DNA from: CAJFUR01 sp904420575
GTDB lineage: Bacteria > Actinomycetota > Coriobacteriia > Coriobacteriales > Eggerthellaceae
Length of the DNA stretch: 64,000 bases
Direction: 5' to 3'
Assembly (NCBI GenBank): GCA_965119745.1
Contig: OZ221973.1
Coordinates: 1,860,001 to 1,924,000 of the forward strand
Shown here: positions 25,219 to 33,069 of the stretch, in pieces
Numbering within the stretch: position 1 is the stretch's first letter
Layout of the letters: every line of letters begins with the position of its first letter
Position numbers and translations under genes: made by a program
Notes under the pieces: generated by a model
What the model was told of the DNA's origin: nothing
The model's input: the letters and a program-made list of their open reading frames with translations, nothing else
The model's database searches: none

Positions 25219-26355
25219 ATGCTACAACGAGTCCATTTGGAGAACTTCAAGGCTCTCAAGAACCTCGATCTCGATCTTGCGAAGGTCACGGTGCTGACCG
25301 GGTTCAACTCCACCGGCAAGACGTCGGTGATACAGTCGCTCGCGTTCATCAAGCAGAGCCTCCAGCGCAAAGAGATCAGCTACAACGACTACCTCCTGCG
25401 TCTCGGCGATTACCGCGAAGTGGTGCACGGCCACGACGCCTCCTTGCCCATCCGCATCGACGCCACCCTGGACGACGGTGCCGGCGACATGACGTACTCC
25501 CTTGAGACCACTCCCGAAGGCGTGGAAGAGGCCTTCCTGCGCAACGGTCAGAGCGAGTGGTCGTGGAACAGCAAGAAGGAAGGCGTCATCGAGGCCTCCG
25601 GACGGCTGTTCTTCCCGTTGGCGGCCGGCGGCTATGGCGGCGGCTCCTACACCACCGAGGACTACGCGGGCACGAACGCCGCCCAAAAGGTCATGATGAA
25701 GTGGTTCGAGGACGCCCTGTACCTCTCTTCGAACCGCGGCTTCACGCGCTACAACTATCCGCTTCTGGCCGGCAATCCCACTATCGAGGACATCTCCAAC
25801 CGTGCAGGCGACGCCTCCGCCTTGGAAGAGTGGCTGGCCAGCCTCATCATGTACCGCCTGAACGAAGCCAAGCGCTTCCCCGAGATGCAAAGCCGCCTGG
25901 ACGTCATGGCCAAGCGCCTGTCCATGCTGGGCGTGGAAGTGAGCCCCTACGTCACGAACGGCCCCAGCATAGTGGTGGACCTGGTGGAAGGCGACATGTG
26001 GGTGAGCGCCGTCAACTCCGGCTACGGCGTCAACCAGTCGGTGGCCACGGTGGTGCTGGGCTCGCTTTCGCCCGAAGGCTCCCTGGTCATGATCGAAGAG
26101 CCGGAAACCCACCTGCATCCCCGCTTCCAGCGCAAGATGGCCGAGATCCTGCTGGGCATGGCGCAGGAAGGCAAGCAGGTGCTCATCACCTCGCATTCCG
26201 ACCATATCCTCCAGACGCTGGGCGATCTGGTGGGCCAAGGCGGCTTCCCCAAGGAAGACGTCAAGGTGTACCACTTCGAGAAGCAAGGCCGCGAGACCAA
26301 AGCGGCGCCCATCGATCTGTTCGACAAGGAAGCCGTCACCGAACTGTTCGTGTAG
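25219..26355 (+). CDS. AAA-family ATPase (SMC/OLD-like, AAA_15/21 type)
   Basis: A 378-residue protein beginning MLQRVHLENFKALKNLDLDL, the usual start of RecF/OLD-like ATPases. Walker A is GFNSTGKTS (28-36); the signature and Walker B are at about 284-300 (SLSPEGSLVMIEEPETHLHP), then LLGMAQEGKQVLITSHSDHI with the switch His. There is no TOPRIM domain, so it is not a full OLD nuclease. It sits 50 bases after the ferredoxin and 15 before a small unknown protein. ATPases of this class often pair with a small effector, but here the context is a molybdenum enzyme operon. Role unknown. Confidence 0.85.
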   Translation: MLQRVHLENFKALKNLDLDLAKVTVLTGFNSTGKTSVIQSLAFIKQSLQRKEISYNDYLLRLGDYREVVHGHDASLPIRIDATLDDGAGDMTYSLETTPEGVEEAFLRNGQSEWSWNSKKEGVIEASGRLFFPLAAGGYGGGSYTTEDYAGTNAAQKVMMKWFEDALYLSSNRGFTRYNYPLLAGNPTIEDISNRAGDASALEEWLASLIMYRLNEAKRFPEMQSRLDVMAKRLSMLGVEVSPYVTNGPSIVVDLVEGDMWVSAVNSGYGVNQSVATVVLGSLSPEGSLVMIEEPETHLHPRFQRKMAEILLGMAQEGKQVLITSHSDHILQTLGDLVGQGGFPKEDVKVYHFEKQGRETKAAPIDLFDKEAVTELFV

Positions 26356-26370
26356 GGAGCGTCGGACGCC

Positions 26371-26769
26371 ATGGCAGTCACCTACGAAGAGGCGTTGGAC
26401 TATATACGGAAGGGGAGCCTCATGCTTGACGAGGCTCTCTCCCAAAAGGATTCCCAGTCGCGGGCGAAGATACGCGTCGCCTTCTACCAGCTGTACCAGG
26501 CCGCCAACCTGTCCGTCATGATCGCGCCGCCGTTCGTGATGGAGGAGGCGGTGAAGAGCGACGACTATACCTCCTTCGTCGACGCGCTGTACCGGTACTA
26601 CTTCAAGGAAGAGCACTACCCGGTGGAAGACGCGCGCGAGGTCTTCGACCTCTGGGCGAAGCGGGTCAAGGGCTTTGTCGACCGCGTGGCCGCCCAGTCG
26701 AAGCTCGACATCATGAAGACCAAGGGCTGCACGCGCGAAGAAGGACTGGGTGGGTGTCCGGGGGCGTAG
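26371..26769 (+). CDS. Unknown small helical protein, possibly HEPN-like
   Basis: A 132-residue, mostly helical protein. SRAKIRVAFYQLYQAANLSV followed by YTSFVDALYRYYFKEEHYPV and AREVFDLWAKRVKGFVDRVA resembles the four-helix layout of HEPN domains, but no clear catalytic R-x4-6-H is present, so the resemblance is weak. It lies 15 bases after the AAA ATPase and is probably translated with it. An ATPase-bound partner is the simplest guess. Confidence 0.55.
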   Translation: MAVTYEEALDYIRKGSLMLDEALSQKDSQSRAKIRVAFYQLYQAANLSVMIAPPFVMEEAVKSDDYTSFVDALYRYYFKEEHYPVEDAREVFDLWAKRVKGFVDRVAAQSKLDIMKTKGCTREEGLGGCPGA

Positions 26770-26784
26770 AAAGGGGCTTGCATC

Positions 26785-27186
26785 GTGGACGAGGAAAGAT
26801 ACGCCACCGAAGGCACGTTGTTCTTCTGCAACGTGATGGACCATATGGAATGCCTCATCGGCTTGCCGAAGGACGCCTACATCGAGTTGATGGCCTGCGG
26901 GTTCGGTGCCGAAGAAGTGGGGTTGAACATACGCAAGACGGACGACGGGGGAGGGTTCTTCGCGGGAGATTCCGGCCTGCGCATGTGGGGCGAGATCCTG
27001 AACATCAAGATGGACGGCGAAGACAAGTACCAGGTGCGCGTGTCTGGCGCGGAAGCCGACCATCTCCGCAGCGCGGGGTACCGCGACCTTGAAAGCGTGC
27101 GGGTCGGTTTCACGAAGCTGCCCCACACCCGTCCCTCGCGCGAACTGCGGCCCGAAGACTTCACGCTCGACTTCGGGCTCGAATAG
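26785..27186 (+). CDS. Unknown protein of the second molybdenum island
   Basis: A 133-residue soluble protein that I do not recognise. It reads as a mixed alpha/beta domain with FFCNVMDHMECLIGLPKDAY near the N-terminus and a C-terminal VGFTKLPHTRPSRELRPEDF. GTG start at 26785 after AAAGGGG. It lies 15 bases after the preceding gene and shares its operon. No signal or membrane segment. Confidence 0.6.
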   Translation: MDEERYATEGTLFFCNVMDHMECLIGLPKDAYIELMACGFGAEEVGLNIRKTDDGGGFFAGDSGLRMWGEILNIKMDGEDKYQVRVSGAEADHLRSAGYRDLESVRVGFTKLPHTRPSRELRPEDFTLDFGLE

Positions 27187-27274
27187 ACCTGTCCGAACAA
27201 GACCAAGAACCGGTCGTTGGGCGGCGCCTGTGCGTCGCGGCGCTGCCCAACGCCCTCAGAAAGGAAGATGTCCC

Positions 27275-27655
27275 ATGTGCTTTAGACCAGCCGCCGTCGA
27301 CGCGACGGCGCCTACCAGCAAGAAGTGCGCCGCCTGCGGGGCGGAAAACGACGTCGCTGCAGAAACGTGCGAGTCCTGCGGGGCCAGCGAGTTCGTAGAG
27401 GCCCCGCCGGCGCCCGCAGCCCCCGGAGCCCCTTCCGCACCTGCCGCTCCCGGCATGGCCGGGGCGCCTTCGGCTTCGGGCGCCCCTTCGGCTCCGGCAA
27501 CTCCCGGCGCTCCCTCTGCCCCTGTTGCTCCCGGCGCGCCGAGTGCGCCTGACGCTTCTGCAGCCTCCACGCCTTCCGCTCCCCAAGCCGATCCACCTGC
27601 CACTCCCGGCGCGACGAAGCTTCCCAAGACCCCCAAGGTGGCGCCGCGCTTCTAG
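27275..27655 (+). CDS. Zinc-ribbon protein with Pro/Ala-rich tail
   Basis: A 126-residue protein. It starts MCFRPAAVDATAP, then one zinc ribbon, KKCAACGAENDVAAETCESC. Residues from about 45 on are low-complexity, mostly Ala, Pro, Gly and Ser in a repeating APGAPSAP style, ending basic (KTPKVAPRF). It parallels the Met-Cys zinc-ribbon protein at 8572 in the first island by position and N-terminus. The ATG follows GAAAGGAAG. Possibly a linker or scaffold; the function is unknown. Confidence 0.7.
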   Translation: MCFRPAAVDATAPTSKKCAACGAENDVAAETCESCGASEFVEAPPAPAAPGAPSAPAAPGMAGAPSASGAPSAPATPGAPSAPVAPGAPSAPDASAASTPSAPQADPPATPGATKLPKTPKVAPRF

Positions 27656-27677
27656 GTCGTCTCCCCGATGCTCGTCA

Positions 27678-27712
27678 TGTCGCCGCTCGCCCTGTTGGAG
27701 CGAGCGGCGACA
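27678..27712. repeat. Perfect 13-bp inverted repeat with TGTCGCC ends
   Basis: tgtcgccgctcgc (27678-27690) pairs perfectly with gcgagcggcgaca (27700-27712), nine-base loop. It lies between the converging zinc-ribbon and LuxR genes and may end transcription, though the U-tract is missing. Its ends match the GTCGCC/GGCGAC palindrome family. Confidence 0.75.
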
Positions 27713-27840
27713 CGAGCTTCTTCAGGACCAGGACGCCCTTGGCACGTGCTGGACACAAGGCGCCGTTGCGCCGCGCTCGCCTCTGTCTGCAAAGGGTCGG
27801 TCAAAGGGACGGGTTGCCGCGGCGGTATGCGGCGGGGCAG

Positions 27841-28329
27841 CTACTCGTCGGCGGGATGGGGGTACTTGGGTATGCGAAGGCCGAGGTCGTCGTCGGTCGT
27901 CACCTGGATCGACTGGGGACGTGGGCCATGGGGAAAGGGGCTGCACAGCCCCAGGGCGGTCACGACCGCCATCAGATGATAGCAACTGGAAACATTGAAG
28001 CGCTTCTTCAGCACGTTGATGTGCATGCGCACGGTGGATTCCGATATGCCCAGCTCGTTCGCGATCTGCTTGGGAGAGAGCGAGTGGGCCAGCAGCTCGA
28101 TGATCTCCTTTTGCCGGAACGAGAGCGCGGGAAGCATGCTTTCGGGCCCGCGTTGGGAGTCGATGACGAGCATTTTCCCCCTGATCTTGGCGGAATCGGG
28201 ATGTTCGGCCCATCTTGGCTCGAATTCGGTATGGATGACGTGGAGAAACGAGGCCATGTCCTCCATTTGGCAGTTGAGAATGAATTCGCCATCTGCACTG
28301 TACACGCTCAGGGTTAGCACTGGCAACAC
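27841..28329 (-). CDS. Soluble LuxR-type regulator
   Basis: A 162-residue protein with a short N-terminal domain (1-65, no membrane helix) and a LuxR/GerE helix-turn-helix at about 69-124: LSFRQKEIIELLAHSLSPKQ then ELGISESTVRMHINVLKKRF. A C-terminal tail of about 38 residues follows. The GTG start at 28329 lies 36 bases after a good minus-strand promoter. It converges on the molybdenum operon and is the likely regulator of it, although it lacks the membrane sensor of the regulator at 3107. Confidence 0.85.
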   Translation of the reverse strand: MLPVLTLSVYSADGEFILNCQMEDMASFLHVIHTEFEPRWAEHPDSAKIRGKMLVIDSQRGPESMLPALSFRQKEIIELLAHSLSPKQIANELGISESTVRMHINVLKKRFNVSSCYHLMAVVTALGLCSPFPHGPRPQSIQVTTDDDLGLRIPKYPHPADE

Positions 28330-28371
28330 CCCGTCCCCCGGAAACCATGTGCCCTGCTACAAGTAACATCC

Positions 28372-28401
28372 AGTATAAGATGATCGAAAGAGTCGGCGCA
28401 A
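28372..28401 (-). promoter_or_regulatory. Promoter of the soluble LuxR regulator
   Basis: On the minus strand, TTGCGC (28401-28396), an 18-base spacer, and TATACT (28377-28372). Transcription would start near 28365 and leave a leader of about 35 bases. Confidence 0.7.
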
Positions 28402-28603
28402 CCTATTAGAATTGCTAGCATGATCCTGGGAATACGGGAGTGCCGGCAGGCATTCCGAGAGGCCAAGGCCGGTGTCGCGCTGCAGCGACCGGAAGGGGCT
28501 CGGCGGCGGTCGATGCCGCGAAAGACGAGGATCCGGGAGAGGCGGGCGCGCTGGCGCGAGGGGCAAGGAAATGGTTGGAGGACTGCGGCGACGTGTAATA
28601 CCC
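28402..28603. other. Noncoding spacer between LuxR and aminotransferase genes
   Basis: About 200 GC-rich bases upstream of the LuxR promoter and downstream of the aminotransferase. I see no gene with a credible start and codon pattern. The palindromic core tgccggca is near 28440. Otherwise nothing distinct. Confidence 0.5.
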
Positions 28604-28644
28604 GGGCGGGCGCCGCACGGCGCGCGTTCCTGCGGCGCCCGCCC
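28604..28644 (-). terminator. Hairpin after the aminotransferase gene
   Basis: gggcgggcgccgc (28604-28616) pairs perfectly with gcggcgcccgccc (28632-28644). It lies 15 bases past the stop of the minus-strand aminotransferase gene. There is no U-tract on that strand, so it may be a processing or stability hairpin. Confidence 0.6.
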
Positions 28645-28658
28645 CCCTGGCAGGTGCG

Positions 28659-29948
28659 TCAGCCTTGCAGCAGCTTCTCCGCAAAGGCCAGCTTCACGCA
28701 GCACACGAACACGTCCATGGCGGCGTCCAGCTCGTCGAGCGGAGGCAGAGTAGGGGCGATGCGGATGTTGCTGTCATGCGGGTCGTGCTTGTAAGGCCAG
28801 GTGGCCCCTGCGCCCGTCATGGTGACGCCGGCTTCCTTCGCCAGCTGGACGATGCGCTTGGCCGTGCCCTCGGGAGCGTCGAACGACACGAAGTAGCCTC
28901 CGCGCGGACGCGACCACGAGCATCCGCCCACTTCGGACAGCCCTTCGTCCAGCTTGCTCAGCACCCGTTCGAACTTCGGGCGCAGGATGGCGGCGTGCTT
29001 GGACATGTGGGCGGCAAGCCCTTCGGCGTCTTTCAGGAACCGCACGTGGCGCAGCTGGTTGATTTTGTCGTAGCCGATGGTCCCCACACCCAGGCGCTTC
29101 TTGATCTCTGCGACGTTTTCCGGGCTGGCGGCCAGGGCGGAAATGCCGGCGCCAGGGTGCGTCACCTTGGAAGTGGAGGCGAACTTGAAGGGGCGGTGCG
29201 GATTGCCGGCCTCGCGGCAGGCGGCGCCGATGTCGAGCAGCTGGTCTTGTTCGGCCACGTCGTCGTAGAGGTGATGCACGCAGTAGGCGTTGTCCCAGAA
29301 GATACGGAAGTCCTCGGCGGCGCAGGGCATCGAGGCCAGGCGACGCACGACCTCGTCGGAATAGGTGACGCCGTTCGGGTTGGCATATTTCGGCACGCAC
29401 CAGATGCCCTTCACGGACGCGTCGTCGCGCACAAGGCGCTCCACCTCGTCCATGTCCGGTCCCTCTTCGGTCATGGGCACGGGGATCATTTGGATGCCGA
29501 AGGCCTCGGTCACGCCGAAGTGGCGGTCGTAGCCAGGGACGGGGCACAGCCACTTGACCTGTTCCAGCCTGCACCACGGCTCCGACCCCAGCGTGCCGAA
29601 GTTCCAGCAGCGGGCCACCGCCTCGTACATGAGGGACAGGCTGGAATTGCCGCCCACGATGACGTTTTCGGGCTCGTCGTCCAGCATGGCCGCCATGAAG
29701 CGCTTCGCTTCGGGCAGCCCGTCGAGCACGCCGTAGTTGCGGCAGTCGGTGCCGTCTTCTGCCCGGCAGTCCTCTGCGGTGGTCACGGCGGTGAGCAGGG
29801 GCATGCTCAAGTCCAGCTGGTCGGACCCGGGCTTGCCGCGCGCCATGTTGAGCGAGAGCCCCTTGGCCTGTATCTCGGCGTACTCGCGTTCGAGACCGTG
29901 CTTGAGCGTTTCCAGTTCTTCCGTTCCCATTTCCGCATATGCTGGCAT
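28659..29948 (-). CDS. PLP-dependent aspartate aminotransferase (AspC, PF12897 type)
   Basis: A 429-residue fold-type I aminotransferase of the group annotated as aspartate aminotransferase in Actinobacteria. Seen are LSLNMARGKPGSDQLDLSMP near the N-terminus, VIVGGNSSLSLMYEAVARCW, the PLP-contacting FWDNAYCVHHLYDD, and the Schiff-base region FASTSKVTHPGAGISALAAS with the catalytic Lys. The ATG at 29948 is preferred over one eight codons upstream because AAAGGAAG is placed in front of it. Monocistronic. Confidence 0.88.
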   Translation of the reverse strand: MPAYAEMGTEELETLKHGLEREYAEIQAKGLSLNMARGKPGSDQLDLSMPLLTAVTTAEDCRAEDGTDCRNYGVLDGLPEAKRFMAAMLDDEPENVIVGGNSSLSLMYEAVARCWNFGTLGSEPWCRLEQVKWLCPVPGYDRHFGVTEAFGIQMIPVPMTEEGPDMDEVERLVRDDASVKGIWCVPKYANPNGVTYSDEVVRRLASMPCAAEDFRIFWDNAYCVHHLYDDVAEQDQLLDIGAACREAGNPHRPFKFASTSKVTHPGAGISALAASPENVAEIKKRLGVGTIGYDKINQLRHVRFLKDAEGLAAHMSKHAAILRPKFERVLSKLDEGLSEVGGCSWSRPRGGYFVSFDAPEGTAKRIVQLAKEAGVTMTGAGATWPYKHDPHDSNIRIAPTLPPLDELDAAMDVFVCCVKLAFAEKLLQG

Positions 29949-30226
29949 CGTGCTTCCTTTCGCCTGCGCCAAGACGCGCTGGTGCCGTCGGCAGTTCCAT
30001 ACATTGATGTGCTTTCAGTATAAGGTTTTGCGCCGTGCCCGTCGATGTGGGTTTGGTGAAAGAGGCCGGGCGCCCGACGGCGTGAAGGCAGGGTGGCCGC
30101 GAAAGGCGTGCTGGGGGAGCGGGCGAGAAGGGGGCAAGTGAGGCCTGGGCGGTCCTGCAAGGGCAGGCGTGGGCCTGTGTGAACGGGCGAAGGCCCACGC
30201 GAGCATGAGGACCTGCGAAGCCCTCG
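29949..30226. promoter_or_regulatory. Aminotransferase promoter region and spacer
   Basis: On the minus strand a -10 TATACT is at 30022-30017 with a partial -35 TCGACG about 17 bases upstream. Further on, cgtgggcct pairs with aggcccacg (about 30168-30202), a likely end structure for the small minus-strand gene at 30227. No gene is seen here. Confidence 0.55.
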
Positions 30227-30421
30227 CTACTTGCCCTTCTTGCTTTCGGCCTTCTCGGGATGGCCATGTTCCTTTTGCCAGCGGTCCCAGGTGGAGTAGC
30301 AGATGGCCGCCCGCTGCTTCTGCGAGGGGTATTCGTCCTTGTCGTGCGTGGCCATGTATTCCATGCAACGCGAGACGTACGTCTCCTTCTTCTCGTTGGC
30401 GCGAGGGTCGGGGATGGGCAT
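30227..30421 (-). CDS. Small protein with phage-type YPSQKQRAAICYSTW motif
   Basis: A 64-residue soluble, charged protein: MPIPDPRANEKKETYVSRCM, then DEYPSQKQRAAICYSTWDRW, then a Lys-rich tail. The pattern SRCM...YP.QKQRAAICYS.W is known from short domains in phage head or portal regions, usually fused to or beside a structural protein. Here it stands alone with no phage genes nearby, so it is either a domesticated remnant or an unknown regulator. AAAGGAG lies before the ATG. Confidence 0.7.
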   Translation of the reverse strand: MPIPDPRANEKKETYVSRCMEYMATHDKDEYPSQKQRAAICYSTWDRWQKEHGHPEKAESKKGK

Positions 30422-30560
30422 GACGTGCTCCTTTCTGTGAAGGCAGGTACTTCCCTGCGGGGCGTTCGTCCATGCTAGGCTCTTTGGTGCGGGCGCATGT
30501 GGGTAGGGCGGGGCTTTCGTTCAAAGGTCACGGTGCGGAATACGCTCCGCCATGTTGCCC

Positions 30561-30623
30561 CACCATTGACCAATTCGGTCAATGGTGGTATGCTGCCCTC
30601 GCATCGTTGACCGATCTGGTCAA
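30561..30623 (+). promoter_or_regulatory. TetR promoter with two palindromic operators
   Basis: Operator 1, caccattgacc-aattc-ggtcaatggtg (30561-30587), is a perfect 11-bp dyad; operator 2, ttgaccgatctggtcaa (30607-30623), repeats its core. The left arm of operator 1 contains TTGACC (30566-30571) as a -35, with a 17-base spacer to TATGCT (30589-30594). The operators cover the -35/spacer and the early transcribed region, as expected for self-repression by the TetR protein encoded next. Confidence 0.85.
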
Positions 30624-30680
30624 TGGCGGCCATGCGATCGGGCGGCGTCCAACGGGCGCGTCGGGGAAGGAGGGCGCAAC

Positions 30681-31301
30681 GTGAACGAGAAGTTCTTCTC
30701 GTTGCCCGAAGATCGGCAGCACGTCATGCTGAACGCGGGCTTCGCCGTGTTCTCGCGCAACGCCTACAAGAAGGCGTCGATGGACGACGTCGCGCGCGAG
30801 GCGGGCGTGTCCAAGGCGCTGCTGTTCCATTACTTCGAAAGCAAGAGCGGGCTGTACCTGTACCTGCACCACTACGCGATGGACTACCTGGTGGAGCGCC
30901 TGTCGAGCCAGCTGTACGCCGACGGCGAGACGGACTTCTTCGCGCTTCTGGCGCGCAGCCAGGCGCTCAAGCTGGAAATCCTGCGCGATCATCCCGACCT
31001 CATGCAGTTCTTGGTGAAGGGCTACTTCGAGGAAAGCGACGAGGTTTCGCCCGACGTGCGCGGCCGCCTGTTCGAACTCGTCGCCGCCAGCGGTGCCAAG
31101 TTCGCCTCGCGGGCGGACGCGTCGAAGTTCGTCGACGGCGTGTCGGTGGACGAGGCCGCCAACATCGTCTTGTGGTTCTCCGACGGCTTCATGCGCGCGC
31201 AGCCGGCCGAAAAGCTGGCGGACATGGACGCGCTCAACGCGGAGTACCTGGACCATCTGGACGTGCTGCGCCGTTGTTTCTATCGAAAGGAATACCTGTG
31301 A
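30681..31301 (+). CDS. TetR/AcrR-family repressor
   Basis: A 206-residue regulator. The N-terminal helix-turn-helix is FAVFSRNAYKKASMDDVARE followed by AGVSKALLFHYFESKSGLYL (about 20-60); the rest is an all-helical ligand domain. GTG start after AAGGAGGG. It overlaps the ABC ATPase gene (GTGA) and is the first gene of a three-gene operon, so it probably controls its own exporter in response to a drug-like ligand. Confidence 0.93.
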   Translation: MNEKFFSLPEDRQHVMLNAGFAVFSRNAYKKASMDDVAREAGVSKALLFHYFESKSGLYLYLHHYAMDYLVERLSSQLYADGETDFFALLARSQALKLEILRDHPDLMQFLVKGYFEESDEVSPDVRGRLFELVAASGAKFASRADASKFVDGVSVDEAANIVLWFSDGFMRAQPAEKLADMDALNAEYLDHLDVLRRCFYRKEYL

Positions 31302-32254
31302 ACGACAAGGAAAAGGTCATCGAGGCGACGGGCCTCACGAAACGGTACGGCCGTGCGCGCGGCATCGAGGACGTGGACCTCGTCGTGCGCCGCGGCGAGA
31401 TCTTCGGCTTCATAGGGCCCAACGGTGCAGGCAAGAGCACCTTCGTGCGTGTGCTGCTGGGGCTGATACGCGCCACGGACGGCCAGGCGCGGATTCTTGG
31501 CATGCCCTGCGAGCCGTCGGCGAAGCCCTTGCTGGCCCGCGTGGGCTACCTGCCGTCCGAAATCCAGTTCTACCACGGCATGCGCGTAGGCGAGCTGGTG
31601 AAGTTCTCGGCGCGTCTGCGCCACTGCGACTGCTCGGCCGAGGCGGCGCGTCTGGCCGACCGCCTGGGGCTGGACATGAAGCGGAAGATAGACGATCTGT
31701 CGCTGGGCAACCGCAAGAAGGTGGGCGTGGTATGCGCCTTGCAGCATGAGCCCGAACTGCTGATCCTGGACGAGCCGACGAGCGGTCTGGACCCTTTGGT
31801 GCAGCAGGAGTTCTTCGCGCTGTTGGAAGAGCGCCGTGCGGCGGGCGGCACGGTCATGCTGTCGTCCCACGTGCTTTCCGAAGTGCAGCGTTACTGCGAC
31901 CGCGCCGCCGTCATCCGGGAAGGGCGCATCATTGCGGAAGGGTCGGTGGAGGAGCTGGCGTCCACGTCGGCGCGACGCGTGCGCGTGGTGGCCGCCGCTC
32001 CGGTCGAGGCGCCGGTGCTCGAGGGCGTGCGCAGCTTCGAGCCGCGCGCGGACGGGGCGTCGTTCTTGTTCCAGGGCGACATGGGTGCGCTGGTGGCATG
32101 GCTTGCCACCCTTCCGGTCCTCGACGTCACCATCGAAGAGCCCGACCTGGACGAAGTGTTCATGCATTTCTACACGGGCGAAGAGGATGCAGGCATGGGC
32201 GGGGAAGCGGGCGCGGCGTCCACGCGGCAGGAGTACGGGAGGGCGGAAGCATGA
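31298..32254 (+). CDS. ABC exporter ATPase subunit
   Basis: A 318-residue ATPase. Walker A GPNGAGKST is near residues 42-50, the signature is the unusual LSLGNRKKVG in place of LSGGQ, Walker B LLILDEPTSGLDP, and the switch His in MLSSHVLSE. About 90 residues after the nucleotide-binding domain form a C-terminal extension common in drug or bacitracin-type exporters. It overlaps genes on both sides by four bases. Confidence 0.92.
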   Translation: MNDKEKVIEATGLTKRYGRARGIEDVDLVVRRGEIFGFIGPNGAGKSTFVRVLLGLIRATDGQARILGMPCEPSAKPLLARVGYLPSEIQFYHGMRVGELVKFSARLRHCDCSAEAARLADRLGLDMKRKIDDLSLGNRKKVGVVCALQHEPELLILDEPTSGLDPLVQQEFFALLEERRAAGGTVMLSSHVLSEVQRYCDRAAVIREGRIIAEGSVEELASTSARRVRVVAAAPVEAPVLEGVRSFEPRADGASFLFQGDMGALVAWLATLPVLDVTIEEPDLDEVFMHFYTGEEDAGMGGEAGAASTRQEYGRAEA

Positions 32255-33039
32255 CGGTCTTTTTGCACGAAATGCGCCAGAACGCGAAGATGCTCGCCGT
32301 CTGGAGCGTGGTGATCGGTGGCATGGTGGTGCTGTGCGTGGCCATGTTTCCCGACATCAGCGCCCAGTCGGAAGACTTCACGGCCATGTTTGCCAGCTTG
32401 GGGGTGTTCACCGAGGCGTTCGGCATGGACCAGCTGAGCATAGGGGAGCCCCTGGGGTTCTTCGGCGTCGAGTGCGGCGCCGTGCTGGGCATCGGCGGCG
32501 CGTTCTTCGCGGCGTACCTGGGCGTGCGCATGCTGTCCAAGGAGGAATCGGAGCATACGGCGGAATTTCTGCTCACCCATCCGGTCAGCCGTGCGGGCGT
32601 GGTCGCCGCGAAGCTGGCGGCCGTGGTGGTGTGCATCGTGCTGCTGAACGCCTTCGTGGCCGCTTGTTCGGTCGCGTCGTTCGCGGCCATTGACGAGGCC
32701 ATCGACTGGGAGCCGTTCTGGCTGTTCCTCGGTGCGCAGGCGCTCATGCAGCTGGAGCTTGCCTGCGTGTGTTTCGGCGCCTCGGCCGTGCTGGGGCGGG
32801 GCAGCGTCGGCGTCGGGCTGGGCTTCGCGGCGCTGCTGTACTTCGCGAACATCGTGGCCAACCTGAGCGAGAATGCGGAATGGCTGCGCTTCGTGACGCC
32901 GTTCGCCTACACCGACGCGGCCGACATCATCACGGACGTGGCGTTCGACCCGCTGCTCGTCGGCCTGGGCATGGCCTATGCCGTCGTGGGCCTGGCGGTC
33001 GCGTTCGTCGTGTACGCCCGCAAGGACGTCAGGGCTTGA
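32251..33039 (+). CDS. ABC exporter permease subunit
   Basis: A 262-residue membrane protein with six predicted helices. It has the ABC-2-type LSKEESEHTAEFLLTHPVSR coupling region (about residues 91-110) between helices 2 and 3. ATG overlaps the ATPase stop (ATGA). Together with the ATPase it forms an efflux pump; the substrate is not indicated. A later YTDAADII segment precedes the last helix. Confidence 0.88.
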   Translation: MTVFLHEMRQNAKMLAVWSVVIGGMVVLCVAMFPDISAQSEDFTAMFASLGVFTEAFGMDQLSIGEPLGFFGVECGAVLGIGGAFFAAYLGVRMLSKEESEHTAEFLLTHPVSRAGVVAAKLAAVVVCIVLLNAFVAACSVASFAAIDEAIDWEPFWLFLGAQALMQLELACVCFGASAVLGRGSVGVGLGFAALLYFANIVANLSENAEWLRFVTPFAYTDAADIITDVAFDPLLVGLGMAYAVVGLAVAFVVYARKDVRA

Positions 33040-33069
33040 TGCGCGCCGGCGTGGGCGCAGGGCTGCGGC

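Noticed and set aside
25219..26769. Classical OLD or Gabija-type defence pair
   Set aside because: The ATPase has no TOPRIM domain and no helicase or nuclease follows; the downstream protein is only weakly HEPN-like.
27256..27636. Minus-strand Gly/Ala frame opposite the zinc-ribbon gene
   Set aside because: It mirrors the Pro/Ala repeats of the plus-strand gene, which has the ribosome site and zinc motifs.
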